This document shows positions 6,805 through 12,107 of a stretch of DNA of 12,107 nt, one piece after another. Location of the stretch: the NCBI GenBank assembly GCA_005884335.1, contig VBCJ01000142.1:1-12107 (forward strand), in the 5' to 3' direction. The position numbers and the translations under genes are program-made. Position 1 is the first letter of the stretch, and each line of letters starts with the position of its first letter. The stretch is from Betaproteobacteria bacterium. GTDB lineage: Bacteria; Pseudomonadota; Gammaproteobacteria; Burkholderiales; SG8-39. The notes below the pieces were generated by a model. That model saw only the letters and a program-made list of their open reading frames with translations, was not told the DNA's origin and made no database searches.

Positions 6805-7668
6805 GTGCGCACCCTCCTGTTCCTTGTCGCAGGCCTCGCGGCGGCAGCCGCGCATGGCCAGTCCGAGGCGGAATCCACATACTCCGAGGTCTTTTATTCC
6901 AGCGGGAATCTGCGCATCCAGGCCTATCTGTACAAACCGGACGGCGACGGTCCATTTCCCGTGGTGATCTACAACCACGGCTCGCGCGATGGGCGGGAGC
7001 GAGCGTCGGTGCCGTTCCAATATGTCGGAAAGATGCTCACACGGGCCGGGTATGTGGCATTGGTGCCCGAGCGTCGCGGTTACGGAAAATCCGACGGTTC
7101 AGTATGGCGGCAAGAGGTAGGCAACGATCCGTCCAGGTTGATACCCCGATTACAGGCCGAAACCGACGACGTGCTCGCTGCCACCGATTATTTGCGCACC
7201 GTACGTTTCGCAGATGCGCGCCGAATCGGCATCATGGGCTGGTCGTTCGGCGGGATCGTCACCATGCTGGCGGTGAGCCGCAGCACCGCGTTTCTCGCAG
7301 CCGTAGACCAGGCCGGCGGCGCGCTGTCCTGGGGCGGCAATGCACATCTGCGCGGCGTCCTCGCTGCGGCCGCCGAGAAAGCGACGACGCCGACCCTGTT
7401 CATGGTCGCGAGGAACGACCGCACCACCTTGTCCATTACCACGCTCGCGGAAATATTCGAAAAACGTGGCGTTCCGCACCGGGTGGTCATTTACGAACCG
7501 TTTACGCCTGCGCTGGGAACGGGAGTTGCCGCGCCAGGGCACGCCGTATTCTCGGCCCAGGGAGCGAGCGTGTGGGAAGGCGATGTGGTGCAGTTTCTGG
7601 GCCGTTACCTGAGCGCAAGCGCGTCGGACAAGGAAGACGGCTCTGCCGCGTCAAAAGCGCAACAATGA
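6805..7668 (+). CDS. Secreted alpha/beta hydrolase of the dienelactone hydrolase / prolyl oligopeptidase-like type
   Basis: A 287-residue hydrolase with a signal peptide (RTLLFLVAGLAAAAAHG, cleavage near residue 18), so it acts in the periplasm or outside. The mature part has the alpha/beta hydrolase fold: PVVIYNHGS (52-60) for the oxyanion hole, PERRGYGKSDG (88-98), GIMGWSFGG (142-150) with nucleophile Ser147, VARNDRTT with probable acid Asp205, and APGHAVF with His246. The full triad is present. Family members cleave esters, lactones or peptides; the substrate cannot be read here. A polar tail (about 272-287) is rich in Ser, Lys and Gln. It starts 17 nt after the signal peptidase gene, and its TGA overlaps the ATG of the phosphatase gene, so the two should be translated together. 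Confidence 0.87.
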   Translation: MRTLLFLVAGLAAAAAHGQSEAESTYSEVFYSSGNLRIQAYLYKPDGDGPFPVVIYNHGSRDGRERASVPFQYVGKMLTRAGYVALVPERRGYGKSDGSVWRQEVGNDPSRLIPRLQAETDDVLAATDYLRTVRFADARRIGIMGWSFGGIVTMLAVSRSTAFLAAVDQAGGALSWGGNAHLRGVLAAAAEKATTPTLFMVARNDRTTLSITTLAEIFEKRGVPHRVVIYEPFTPALGTGVAAPGHAVFSAQGASVWEGDVVQFLGRYLSASASDKEDGSAASKAQQ

Positions 7669-8363
7669 CTTGTAAATTGGTTGAACTCGCACGTCCTTGC
7701 AATTCCGCATTCTCTTTATTATTCGTACTCCTGATCGGTGGCTTCCCGTCCTCGTCGATGCCGATCGCTCCCACCGGATGCCCGAACGACCTCGGCTCTC
7801 CAATACCGAATTTTTGCGTGGTCACGCCGAACGTAATGTGGCGCGGGGCCAAGCCCGCGCAGGACGGCGCCGCATGGCTCGTTCAACATCGCGTTCGAAC
7901 GATCGTGAACCTCGAGCTGCTCCACGATGATCGGCGAGTATTCGGCCAGGTCAAGCTTGCCGACGCAGGCAGGTACGAGGCGGGTTACTTTCGCATATCC
8001 GATTGGGAGCCCAACGCCGTGCTCGCTCCGGCTCTTCTGGACGACCACGTCGCTCATTTCCTCGCGGTTGTCGGCGATCAGCCCAAACCCGTCTACGTCC
8101 ACTGTCGCTCCGGGCAAAACCGGACAGGTGTGATGGTGGCCGCCTACAGAGTCATCGTCGAAGGCGCAAGCACCGACGCGGCGATCGAGGAGATGAGGCG
8201 CTATCAGGGAATCTGGTTCAAGGCCGACTCGGGATACATTCGGAGTCTGTCGCCCGAACGCCGCGAGGAGATTCGCCGCAAAGCGGCCGCGTGGAGACCG
8301 AAATTGGAGCGGGATTCCAGGATTGTCTGCGAAAACGGGAAGTGCGACGTTTCCAAGCGCTGA
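7665..8363 (+). CDS. Exported dual-specificity-type tyrosine phosphatase
   Basis: A 232-residue protein with the cysteine-phosphatase loop VHCRSGQNRTG (145-155), giving nucleophile Cys147 and Arg153 (Cx5R), and a probable general acid Asp113 in ISDWEPN. This matches the compact DSP-like phosphatases related to plant/fungal PFA-DSPs and bacterial relatives. Some act on phosphoproteins, others on phosphoinositides or inositol phosphates. Residues about 13-27 (NSAFSLLFVLLIGGF) are hydrophobic and look like a signal peptide or anchor, so a periplasmic site is likely. Paired cysteines near the end (VCENGKC) could form a disulphide. The ATG shares ATGA with the stop of the hydrolase and has no Shine-Dalgarno of its own, so it is probably expressed by coupling. 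The substrate is unknown; periplasmic phosphate scavenging or envelope signalling are both possible. Confidence 0.87.
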   Translation: MTCKLVELARPCNSAFSLLFVLLIGGFPSSSMPIAPTGCPNDLGSPIPNFCVVTPNVMWRGAKPAQDGAAWLVQHRVRTIVNLELLHDDRRVFGQVKLADAGRYEAGYFRISDWEPNAVLAPALLDDHVAHFLAVVGDQPKPVYVHCRSGQNRTGVMVAAYRVIVEGASTDAAIEEMRRYQGIWFKADSGYIRSLSPERREEIRRKAAAWRPKLERDSRIVCENGKCDVSKR

Positions 8364-8375
8364 GCGCTGGGGCGA

Positions 8376-8401
8376 AGCGCCTCGGACGCGGCGGAGGCGC
8401 T
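8376..8401 (+). other. Stem-loop downstream of the phosphatase gene
   Basis: A perfect 8-bp inverted repeat, AGCGCCTC (8376-8383) and GAGGCGCT (8394-8401), with a 10-nt GC-rich loop starts 12 bp after the phosphatase stop. No T-run follows, so it is not a standard intrinsic terminator. It could protect the 3' end of the transcript or be a weak terminator. It sits in a 143-bp gap where the tightly packed gene run ends. Confidence 0.4.
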
Positions 8402-8506
8402 CGCGCGGCTACGGAAAGGCAGTCTTGCCCACCACCATGCTAGGCTTGCCATGTGACGCGGACCGGTATCCATAGGCTCCCGCGTCCACTGGATAGGGGA
8501 GAAACC

Positions 8507-8974
8507 ATGATTAGTACTTTCTTACGCACGTGTCTCACCGGCCTTATCGCCAGCCAGTTTCTAATGGGCGGATTCGCTCTTGCTGGACCGAAGGAAGACG
8601 TGGCCGCCGCTTCAATGAAATGGGCAGGCGCGCTAGGAGAAAACGATCCCGACAAGGTGCTTCCCTTTTATGCGAAGGATGCCGTTCTTTGGGGAACGAT
8701 TTCTCCGACGGTGCGTTCCAATCCGGCGGCGCTGCGCGAATACTTTGTCAATGCCTTCAAAGCGCTTCCTGGGCTGAAGGTTGCTTTTGGAGAGCAGTTG
8801 ATCCGTGTTTACGGCGGCACTGCGGTCAATACCGGGTACTACACCTTCTCCTTCGTCAGAGACGGCGAATCCAAGACCTTGCCCGCCCGATACAGTTTCA
8901 CCTACGTAAAGCAGGGGGAGAATTGGATGATCGTGGATCATCATTCGTCGGCCATGCCCCAGCCGCCAAAGTAA
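8507..8974 (+). CDS. Secreted SnoaL-like / DUF4440-type (CaMKII association domain-like) protein
   Basis: A 155-residue protein with a signal peptide (ISTFLRTCLTGLIASQFLMGGFALA, likely cut after Ala26). The mature part is a single NTF2-like domain: a helix-rich start (KEDVAAASMKWAGALGENDPDKVLPFYAKDAVLWG) and beta strands ending in WMIVDHHSS (140-148), which is typical of the SgcJ/EcaC or CaMKII-association subgroup. Relatives are small dimeric binding or isomerase-like proteins, and most lack a known substrate. The ATG has GGGGAG six to eleven bases upstream, which favours it over an in-frame ATG at 8453 that would push the signal peptide inwards. It is set apart from the upstream run by 143 bp and followed after 57 bp by the cupin gene. 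Domain call good, function unknown. Confidence 0.82.
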   Translation: MISTFLRTCLTGLIASQFLMGGFALAGPKEDVAAASMKWAGALGENDPDKVLPFYAKDAVLWGTISPTVRSNPAALREYFVNAFKALPGLKVAFGEQLIRVYGGTAVNTGYYTFSFVRDGESKTLPARYSFTYVKQGENWMIVDHHSSAMPQPPK

Positions 8975-8995
8975 TAGTTCTCTCCCCGCCTGAAG

Positions 8996-9529
8996 CCGGG
9001 CGTTAGACCTCACATCACCAAGGAGACAGAAATGAAACTCTACGTCTCTCGCGTCGCATGTACCTGTACCGCTACTCTCGCCCTATTCGCGGTGAGTGTC
9101 TTTGCGCAAAGCTCGGCATTAGAACCTGCCCGTCTCGCGCCCGACGAATTGAAATGGGCGCCCACGCCTACGGGCACCCAGAGAGCTAACCTAGCTGGGG
9201 ATGACAAAAAGGCAGGAATGTACGCGTATCGAGCCAGATTCCCTGTAAATTTTAAGAACCAACCGCATTTTCACCCTGATGATCGGATCGTTACTGTGAT
9301 CTCCGGTACGTTGTACGTGGGTTTCGGGGAGCAATTCGATGAGAGCAAGATGAAAGCGCTTCCCGCCAGCAGCATCTGGACTGAACCTGCGAAACAACCG
9401 CATTTCGTCTGGGCAAAGGATGGGGAAGTCGTTATTCAGGTCATCGGCAATGGCCCTTCCGCGGTCACTCTCATTCCACCAAAGCACTGAGAAAAGAAAC
9501 ACCGAGTATTATCGAGGTCTAACTGCCGG
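8996..9529. repeat. Inverted repeat with integron-like core heptamers bracketing the cupin gene
   Basis: CCGGGCGTTAGACCT (8996-9010) and AGGTCTAACTGCCGG (9515-9529) are inverted copies matching at 13 of 15 positions. They enclose only the cupin gene, with 21 nt before its ATG and 24 nt after its stop. The inner heptamers GTTAGAC and GTCTAAC fit the GTTRRRY and RYYYAAC core-site consensus of integron cassettes. I could not find the matching second core at either end, so a complete attC is not shown. Confidence 0.4.
9032..9490 (+). CDS. Secreted single-domain cupin protein
   Basis: A 152-residue protein with a signal peptide ending VSVFA (cleavage after Ala25 before QSS). The mature part is one beta-barrel cupin domain. 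Motif 1 is QPHFHPDDRIVTVISGTLYVGFG, with His79 and His81 as likely metal ligands but Asp instead of the usual Glu nearby. Motif 2 is EPAKQPHFVWAKDGEVVIQVIGNGP, with His124. This resembles the ChrR-like or small periplasmic cupins often found in environmental proteobacteria; reaction and ligand are unknown. A strong AAGGAG (9020-9025) precedes the ATG. The gene is neatly enclosed by the 15-bp inverted repeat, like a self-contained cassette, and base use appears lower in GC than the flanking catabolic genes. Confidence 0.87.
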   Translation: MKLYVSRVACTCTATLALFAVSVFAQSSALEPARLAPDELKWAPTPTGTQRANLAGDDKKAGMYAYRARFPVNFKNQPHFHPDDRIVTVISGTLYVGFGEQFDESKMKALPASSIWTEPAKQPHFVWAKDGEVVIQVIGNGPSAVTLIPPKH

Positions 9530-9597
9530 ACAACGTGCGACAGATGATGCTGGAATACGATCAAAGGGTCAGACACTACGAGGTTGTCGAAGGATGA
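9523..9597 (+). pseudogene. Possible gene remnant, C-terminal fragment
   Basis: Between the cupin and the first small membrane protein is a 156-bp gap. A short frame there, 24 codons from 9523 to the TGA at 9595-9597, reads LPDNVRQMMLEYDQRVRHYE and ends VVEG. It has protein-like composition, but a TAA lies immediately upstream and no Shine-Dalgarno serves a start. It may be the tail of a decayed gene, or chance. The rest of the gap shows only the Shine-Dalgarno of the next gene. Confidence 0.2.
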
Positions 9598-9646
9598 CGT
9601 CCAACAGCGCCCGTAAGCTTCCCATCTGCGTCAAGGGAGACAAAAA

Positions 9647-9835
9647 ATGACGAAGCCTTTCACCCTCCTCGCAGTTGTCCTTTTCTCGCTGATCGCCTTG
9701 CTGCAATTGCTGCGTTTTGGCTTGGGCTGGGAAGTCGCCGTCAATGGCGTGACCGTTCCAGTCTGGGTGAGCGGGATCGCCTTTGTGATCGCGGCAGGGC
9801 TTGCGCTGATGGTATGGCGGGAAATGCGTAGGTGA
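9647..9835 (+). CDS. Small two-span membrane protein
   Basis: A 62-residue product with a strong AAGGGAGA (9633-9640) before the ATG. Two hydrophobic segments (about residues 5-22 and 39-57) are joined by a loop around GWEVAVNGVTVP, and the protein ends in the basic WREMRR. By the positive-inside rule both termini would face the cytoplasm. Similar tiny membrane proteins of unknown role are common in proteobacteria. The next small membrane gene starts 59 bp later. Function unknown. Confidence 0.75.
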   Translation: MTKPFTLLAVVLFSLIALLQLLRFGLGWEVAVNGVTVPVWVSGIAFVIAAGLALMVWREMRR

Positions 9836-9894
9836 GTGAGCGGCGCGCGCAGTTCAAGCTTTTTCCTTGAGCAGGTGTTCAAAGGAGTGTTCCA

Positions 9895-10050
9895 ATGAAA
9901 CTGACAAGAAACCTCGGGTTGCTGCTGCTGGCCGCGTGGCTCATCTTGACCGGGCTGATACCGCTGCTCAGTCTCAGCTTCTCGGGACTGGGCACGGTGA
10001 TGGCGATCCTCGCCATCGCAGCCGGCGTCCTGATCGTCGTGGGGCGATAG
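9895..10050 (+). CDS. Tiny two-span membrane protein (51 aa)
   Basis: A 51-codon frame that automatic callers may miss. The ATG follows AAAGGAGTG (9881-9889) at good spacing, strong support that it is translated. The product begins MKLTRNLG and has two hydrophobic segments (about 7-25 and 31-49) split by LSLSFSGLG, ending VVGR. The basic N-terminus predicts cytoplasmic ends and a short periplasmic turn. I recall closely similar small membrane proteins as conserved hypotheticals in proteobacteria. It is convergent with the deacetylase-like gene, whose stop is 20 nt away with no obvious terminator between them. Confidence 0.75.
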   Translation: MKLTRNLGLLLLAAWLILTGLIPLLSLSFSGLGTVMAILAIAAGVLIVVGR

Positions 10051-10069
10051 CGAGCGGCCGCGCCCTGCC

Positions 10070-10942
10070 CTACTTCCTCGCCTTGAGGTACCACTCGAGG
10101 ATCTGCTCGCCGTTCCAGTGCAGGACACCCTTGAATTTTGCGATGGCCTCGTACACCTGCTCGAGGTGTTCGATGCGGAACGGCTGGCCGCTGATGTAAG
10201 GGTGGATGGCGATCGCCATGATCTTCGCTCGCCCGGCGCTTTCCTTGTAAAGACGCTCGAAGCAGTCGATGCACTTCCGCGTCCAATACGCCGCTTCGTG
10301 GTGCTGCACGATCATCACCGGGATGTCGTTGCATTCCACCGTGTAGGGCAGCGTGACGAGCGGTCCGTTCGCAGTTGAAATCTCGGTGGGCTCGTCGTCG
10401 TAGACCCAGTCGCCGATGTACCTGATGCCCGCCGCCGCGAGGTGCTCCGGGGTCTCGTAGGTCTCGGTGAGTCCCGGCCCCAGCCATCCGACCGGCCGCT
10501 TGCCGGTGACCTTCTCGATCGTGTCGAGCGAGCGCCGGATCATCGCCGGCTGGTCTTTCTCGTTGTGGATCGGTCCCTGCTCGTAGCTGTGGCCCATGAA
10601 TTCCCAGTCCGCGTCCTTGCACGCCTGCGCGACGCGCGGGTAATCCACGCACACGCGCGCGTTGATCGCGACGGTCGGCCGGATGCGCAGCCGCTCGTAG
10701 AGCGCGTGAAAGCGCCAGAAGCCCACGCGCATTCCGTACTCGTGCCAGCTCCAGTTCGGCACGTCGGGCAGGAGCGGCACCCCGGTCGGCGCGGGAAGCA
10801 CCTGCCGCGCCATCGGCTTCGCGATATCCCAGACTTCGAGATTGACGATGGTCCAGACGACGATGCGCTTGCCGGGGGGAAGCCTGAGCTTCGGCCGGTC
10901 GACGATGGCGGAATACTGGACGCGGTCTCGGGGGATGGTCAT
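10070..10942 (-). CDS. Polysaccharide deacetylase-like (NodB/PuuE-type) protein
   Basis: A 290-residue cytoplasmic protein of the NodB-homology superfamily, closer to the PuuE/allantoinase-like branch than to secreted chitin deacetylases, since no signal peptide is present. Motifs run in order: IVVWTIVNLEVW (27-38, with Glu36 in the motif 1 place), EFMGHSYEQG (114-123, His118), GWLGPGLTE (152-160), GDWVYDDEP (177-185) and AIHPYISGQP (245-254, His247). The classical TFDD and HTxxH metal signatures are absent, as in PuuE-type members. Its ATG overlaps the TGA of the amidohydrolase gene (ATGA), so the pair is translationally coupled and probably acts on the same substrate. A ring-opened or C-N bonded intermediate is a reasonable guess. 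The frame is open far upstream to 11914, but that part is antisense-like shadow coding; the start at the overlap is preferred. Confidence 0.85.
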   Translation of the reverse strand: MTIPRDRVQYSAIVDRPKLRLPPGKRIVVWTIVNLEVWDIAKPMARQVLPAPTGVPLLPDVPNWSWHEYGMRVGFWRFHALYERLRIRPTVAINARVCVDYPRVAQACKDADWEFMGHSYEQGPIHNEKDQPAMIRRSLDTIEKVTGKRPVGWLGPGLTETYETPEHLAAAGIRYIGDWVYDDEPTEISTANGPLVTLPYTVECNDIPVMIVQHHEAAYWTRKCIDCFERLYKESAGRAKIMAIAIHPYISGQPFRIEHLEQVYEAIAKFKGVLHWNGEQILEWYLKARK

Positions 10943-12048
10943 TTCCGCTTCTTGGCTTTCTTCGCTTTGCCGGGTTTCGCCTTCGACGTGGAAGACTTCG
11001 GTGTCGCCGCGCCCGGCAGTTCCAGCTTGAGCATGCGGAGGGCGTTGCCGAAATAGACTTTGCGCCGGTCGTCGTCCTTGAGCTTCAGCGAATCGATCGT
11101 CTTGATGATCTCGCGGACGAAGAGCGGGCCGCCCTCCGGATCGAAGGGGCAATCGGTGCCGAAGAGCACGTGATCCGCGCCGAAGAAATCCAGTCCGCAG
11201 CGCGTCGCCGGTGCCGAGCCGTTTACCGAGGTGTCCGCGTAGAACATCCTGAAGTAATCGACCGGGCGCTTGGCCATGCGCTTGAGGATGAGGGTGTAGT
11301 CCTCGTCCGAGGTCCGCGTGCCCAGCTGGTCCATCCCGTAGCCGATCCTCGCGTCGAAGAACGGCGCCATCGCGCCCAGGTGGTGCGTGATGATCTTCAG
11401 GCCGGGGAGCTTCTCCATCATTCCCGAGAACACCAGGCGCGCCATGAAAACGCTCGTCTCGTAGGGCCAGCCGAACAGCCAGTAGATCTCGTACTTGGAT
11501 TTGCTCTCGCTGACGTAATCGGCGAATTTCGCGGTGCGCGTCGGGTGCACCCAGACCGGCAGGTCGTGCTTGTTCGCCATGCGCTCGAAGATCGGATAGA
11601 ACTCCGGCTCGTCGAGCGGCCGGCCGTTCACGTTGGTGAAGATCTGGATGCCCTTCGCGCCGAGCTTCTCGATCGCGCGGTCCATCTCGCGCAGCGCCTC
11701 GGGGACGTTGTTCATCGGAAGCGAGGCGACGAAGGCCGGGAAACGGTCCGGGTGCCTCGCGACGATCTCCCCCATGCCGTCGTTCGCCAGGCGCGCGAGC
11801 TCCGGCGATTGGTCGTGCGGCGCGAGGAACTCGATCGCCGGAAGCGACAAGGTGAGGATCTGCTTGTACCCCGGAAAGCGCTCCATCATCCGCAGGCGCG
11901 CTTCCAGGTCCCACAGCACCGGGATGTGCAGCCAGCGCTTGATCTGCGCGGCAAGCGTGGGACTCTGCTCCGCAATCGCCTTCATCCGCTCGAAAAACGC
12001 CTGCGGAAAGATGTGCGGGAAGATGTCGAGCTTGAGATTCGGGTTCAT
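10939..12048 (-). CDS. Amidohydrolase-2 family protein related to ACMS decarboxylase, with altered metal motif
   Basis: A 369-residue TIM-barrel protein of the family that includes 2-amino-3-carboxymuconate 6-semialdehyde decarboxylase (ACMSD) and gamma-resorcylate decarboxylase. LDIFPHIFPQ (7-16) lies where ACMSD has DIHxHxxP, so Phe10 replaces the first metal histidine while His12 is kept. The later ligands appear intact: His168 in LPVWVHPT, His222/His223 in ITHHLGA, and Asp299 in LFGTDCPFD. The last 24 residues form a lysine/alanine/serine-rich tail absent from typical relatives. Given the dioxygenase and aldehyde dehydrogenase in this window an ACMSD role is tempting, but the missing histidine and coupling to a deacetylase-like gene argue for a different decarboxylase or hydrolase. 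No Shine-Dalgarno is clear upstream of the ATG. Confidence 0.85.
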   Translation of the reverse strand: MNPNLKLDIFPHIFPQAFFERMKAIAEQSPTLAAQIKRWLHIPVLWDLEARLRMMERFPGYKQILTLSLPAIEFLAPHDQSPELARLANDGMGEIVARHPDRFPAFVASLPMNNVPEALREMDRAIEKLGAKGIQIFTNVNGRPLDEPEFYPIFERMANKHDLPVWVHPTRTAKFADYVSESKSKYEIYWLFGWPYETSVFMARLVFSGMMEKLPGLKIITHHLGAMAPFFDARIGYGMDQLGTRTSDEDYTLILKRMAKRPVDYFRMFYADTSVNGSAPATRCGLDFFGADHVLFGTDCPFDPEGGPLFVREIIKTIDSLKLKDDDRRKVYFGNALRMLKLELPGAATPKSSTSKAKPGKAKKAKKRK

Positions 12049-12056
12049 GAGGGCCT

Positions 12057-12083
12057 GAAGGGGACGGATTCGGAATTCGCGAG
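12057..12083. repeat. Possible dispersed repeat fragment
   Basis: The sequence around GGGGACGGATTCGGAATTC resembles, from memory, short dispersed elements with a GGGGACAGATTC core seen in many beta- and gammaproteobacterial genomes, often near REP-associated transposases. There is one copy here and no second copy in the window, so this is only a resemblance. Confidence 0.2.
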
Positions 12084-12107
12084 CAAGGGATTGTGCCTCA
12101 AACCGGT

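Noticed and set aside
8446..8472. TTGCCA and TATCCA as a promoter for the SnoaL-like gene
   Set aside because: The spacer is 15 bp, too short for a typical sigma70 site, and the -10 match is modest.
9517..9590. Full integron attC site downstream of the cupin
   Set aside because: GTCTAAC is present, but no GTTRRRY core closes the site; the nearest candidate, GTTGTCG, breaks the consensus. Kept only as a partial, low-confidence resemblance.
9854..9870. TCAAG/CTTGA hairpin with an internal T-run before the 51-aa gene
   Set aside because: The T-run is in the loop, not after the stem, and the stem has only 5 bp; it does not fit an intrinsic terminator.
10943..11914. Upstream extension of the deacetylase-like frame to 614 codons
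   Set aside because: The extra part overlaps the well-supported amidohydrolase in another frame and has shadow-like composition. The ATG at the ATGA overlap gives a normal family length.

Overview
The window is high-GC DNA, most likely from a betaproteobacterium (Burkholderiales-like). The 3-hydroxyanthranilate dioxygenase closely resembles the Cupriavidus-type enzyme as I recall it, and the gene set fits that group. This placement is an inference from protein resemblance and base composition; no rRNA or other marker gene is present.

Layout. (A) 1-1559, minus strand: an alpha/beta hydrolase cut by the window edge, preceded by a class III nucleotide cyclase fused to an FHA domain. (B) 1642-3640, plus strand, divergent from A: an aldehyde dehydrogenase and 3-hydroxyanthranilate 3,4-dioxygenase. 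Together they look like part of the tryptophan/kynurenine (2-nitrobenzoate-type) lower pathway. (C) 3740-8363, plus strand: a tightly packed run of two lipoproteins, a poxvirus-type topoisomerase IB, a multi-spanning signal peptidase I, a secreted serine hydrolase and a secreted dual-specificity-type phosphatase. The last two overlap by ATGA. (D) 8507-10050, plus strand: more loosely spaced small genes, namely a secreted SnoaL/DUF4440-like protein, a secreted cupin and two tiny membrane proteins. The cupin is bracketed by an inverted repeat carrying integron-like core heptamers. (E) 10070-12048, minus strand, convergent with D: an ACMSD-like amidohydrolase translationally coupled to a NodB/PuuE-type polysaccharide deacetylase-like protein.

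Blocks B and E look like catabolic functions of an aromatic-degrading cell. Blocks C and D are dominated by envelope and exported products and look visibly less GC-rich in places (signal peptidase, SnoaL-like, cupin). They may be an accessory insert between two catabolic modules. I saw no transposase, integrase, tRNA, rRNA or CRISPR array. The most unusual points are: the amidohydrolase lacks the first histidine of its HxH metal motif and carries a lysine-rich tail; the hydrolase and phosphatase genes are coupled behind a signal peptidase; the cyclase-FHA fusion is divergent from the catabolic genes; and the cupin unit is cassette-like.
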